A stretch of DNA of 64,000 nucleotides from Apus apus (Eukaryota; Chordata; Aves; Apodiformes; Apodidae): assembly GCF_020740795.1 (NCBI RefSeq), contig NC_067312.1, forward strand, positions 50,921,905-50,985,904, given 5' to 3'. The position numbers and the translations under genes were made by a program. Shown here in pieces: positions 63,481-64,000 of the stretch. The number at the start of each line of letters is the position of its first letter. The stretch's first letter is position 1. The notes under the pieces were generated by a model. It was given only the letters and a program-made list of their open reading frames with translations. It had not been told where the DNA came from and made no database searches.

Positions 63481-63706
63481 AGTTAATATTGGAGTATTTG
63501 TTTCTTTCTTCTTTGTAATGGCTGAATAATTGTGTTGGATTTCTAGAAATGTGTTACAGTATCACCAAAATAATACAGAATGTCTTGATATCAAGAATAG
63601 CCTTTTCTATTTTTGCTCTACTGTGCAATACTACCACTTCTGGTGTTGGAATTTTGCAAATATATTTGTTTTAATCATGATGTCTGCAAGGAATTTTTAC
63701 AAAATA
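63481..63706 (+). repeat. Direct duplication, copy 2
   Basis: This is the partner of 62,324-62,545, offset by about 1,157-1,160 bp in the same orientation. Similarity starts near the AGTTAA at the left edge and fades after TTTTACAA at the right edge. No target-site duplication or terminal repeat is evident. Confidence 0.85.
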
Positions 63707-64000
63707 TTTTATTTCTACTACACTTTTTTTTCCCAGTTAAAATTCCTCACTGTTTACTGTTTGTCTTTCATGCAACATGTCCTTTACTGTGTGGCACTCC
63801 TAGGAATTCTGAACATCTGCGACTACATTTCATTTCATAAACTTGAGTATGCAGTCAGTGTCTTTCAGATGATACTTGCTGTCTATCAAAATATGTTTAA
63901 ATGTGGTCTGTTACCTGCATAGTTTCTAAGCGTTAGAAATTAAATGCAAGTAGTAGGGATGCTTTTGTATGATGCTGTGATTTTCTTTCATGTATTCTGG
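63707..64000. other. AT-rich window edge, no gene seen
   Basis: The open frame at 63,530-63,922 overlaps the duplicated segment and has a composition typical of random AT-rich DNA. No exon is supported. Confidence 0.55.

Noticed and set aside
63530-63922. A 130-codon plus-strand frame near the window end.
   Set aside because: It overlaps the diverged 220-bp duplication, whose other copy does not keep the frame open, and the composition is that of AT-rich noncoding DNA.

Overview
The window looks like avian genomic DNA. It carries about eleven fragments of CR1-type non-LTR retrotransposons with the 3' tail of tandem ATTCTGTG/ATTCTATG octamers seen in birds, set in AT-rich noncoding sequence with two sharp GC-rich, CpG-rich islands. 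CR1 also occurs in turtles and crocodilians, so bird is the best call rather than a proven one. No complete protein-coding gene is present. What can be supported is two predicted promoters with first exons, many dead CR1 copies and one very large tandem array.

Layout: 1-8,249 is AT-rich sequence with three long, same-strand, decayed CR1 copies. 8,250-18,540 is AT-rich sequence with no recognised gene, plus a weak exon candidate near 8.8 kb. 18,541-18,883 is an antisense CR1 3' end cut off inside the element. 18,884-33,480 is a 14.6-kb tandem array built from CAGCACACCCG (11 bp), CAGGACAGCACACCCG (16 bp) and CAGGACCCG (9 bp), with higher-order blocks of about 1.5, 2.45 and 3.95 kb. 33,481-34,260 is a CpG-island promoter touching the array, with GC box, NRF1 palindrome, polypyrimidine initiator, YY1 element and a good splice donor, all pointing right (+ strand). 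34,035-51,080 is AT-rich, intron-like DNA with two CR1 copies. 51,080-52,200 is a second CpG island with GC boxes, a CCAAT/E-box/CCAAT cluster and a tiny predicted first coding exon ending at a consensus donor. 52,200-64,000 is intron-like DNA with five CR1 fragments and a diverged direct duplication near 62.3 and 63.5 kb.

How the parts may work together: the two islands lie on the same strand 18 kb apart and no recognisable coding exon lies between them. They may be alternative promoters of one gene that continues past the right edge, or two separate transcription units. The array is CpG-dense, almost free of T on the + strand, and ends within about 145 bp of the predicted start site. Its main variant units are exactly the products of CpG deamination, and these thin out towards the promoter. 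The array, its higher-order structure and its junction with the promoter are the most unusual content here. Long open frames inside it (up to about 1,200 codons on the minus strand) are by-products of a repeat that lacks stop codons and are not annotated as genes.
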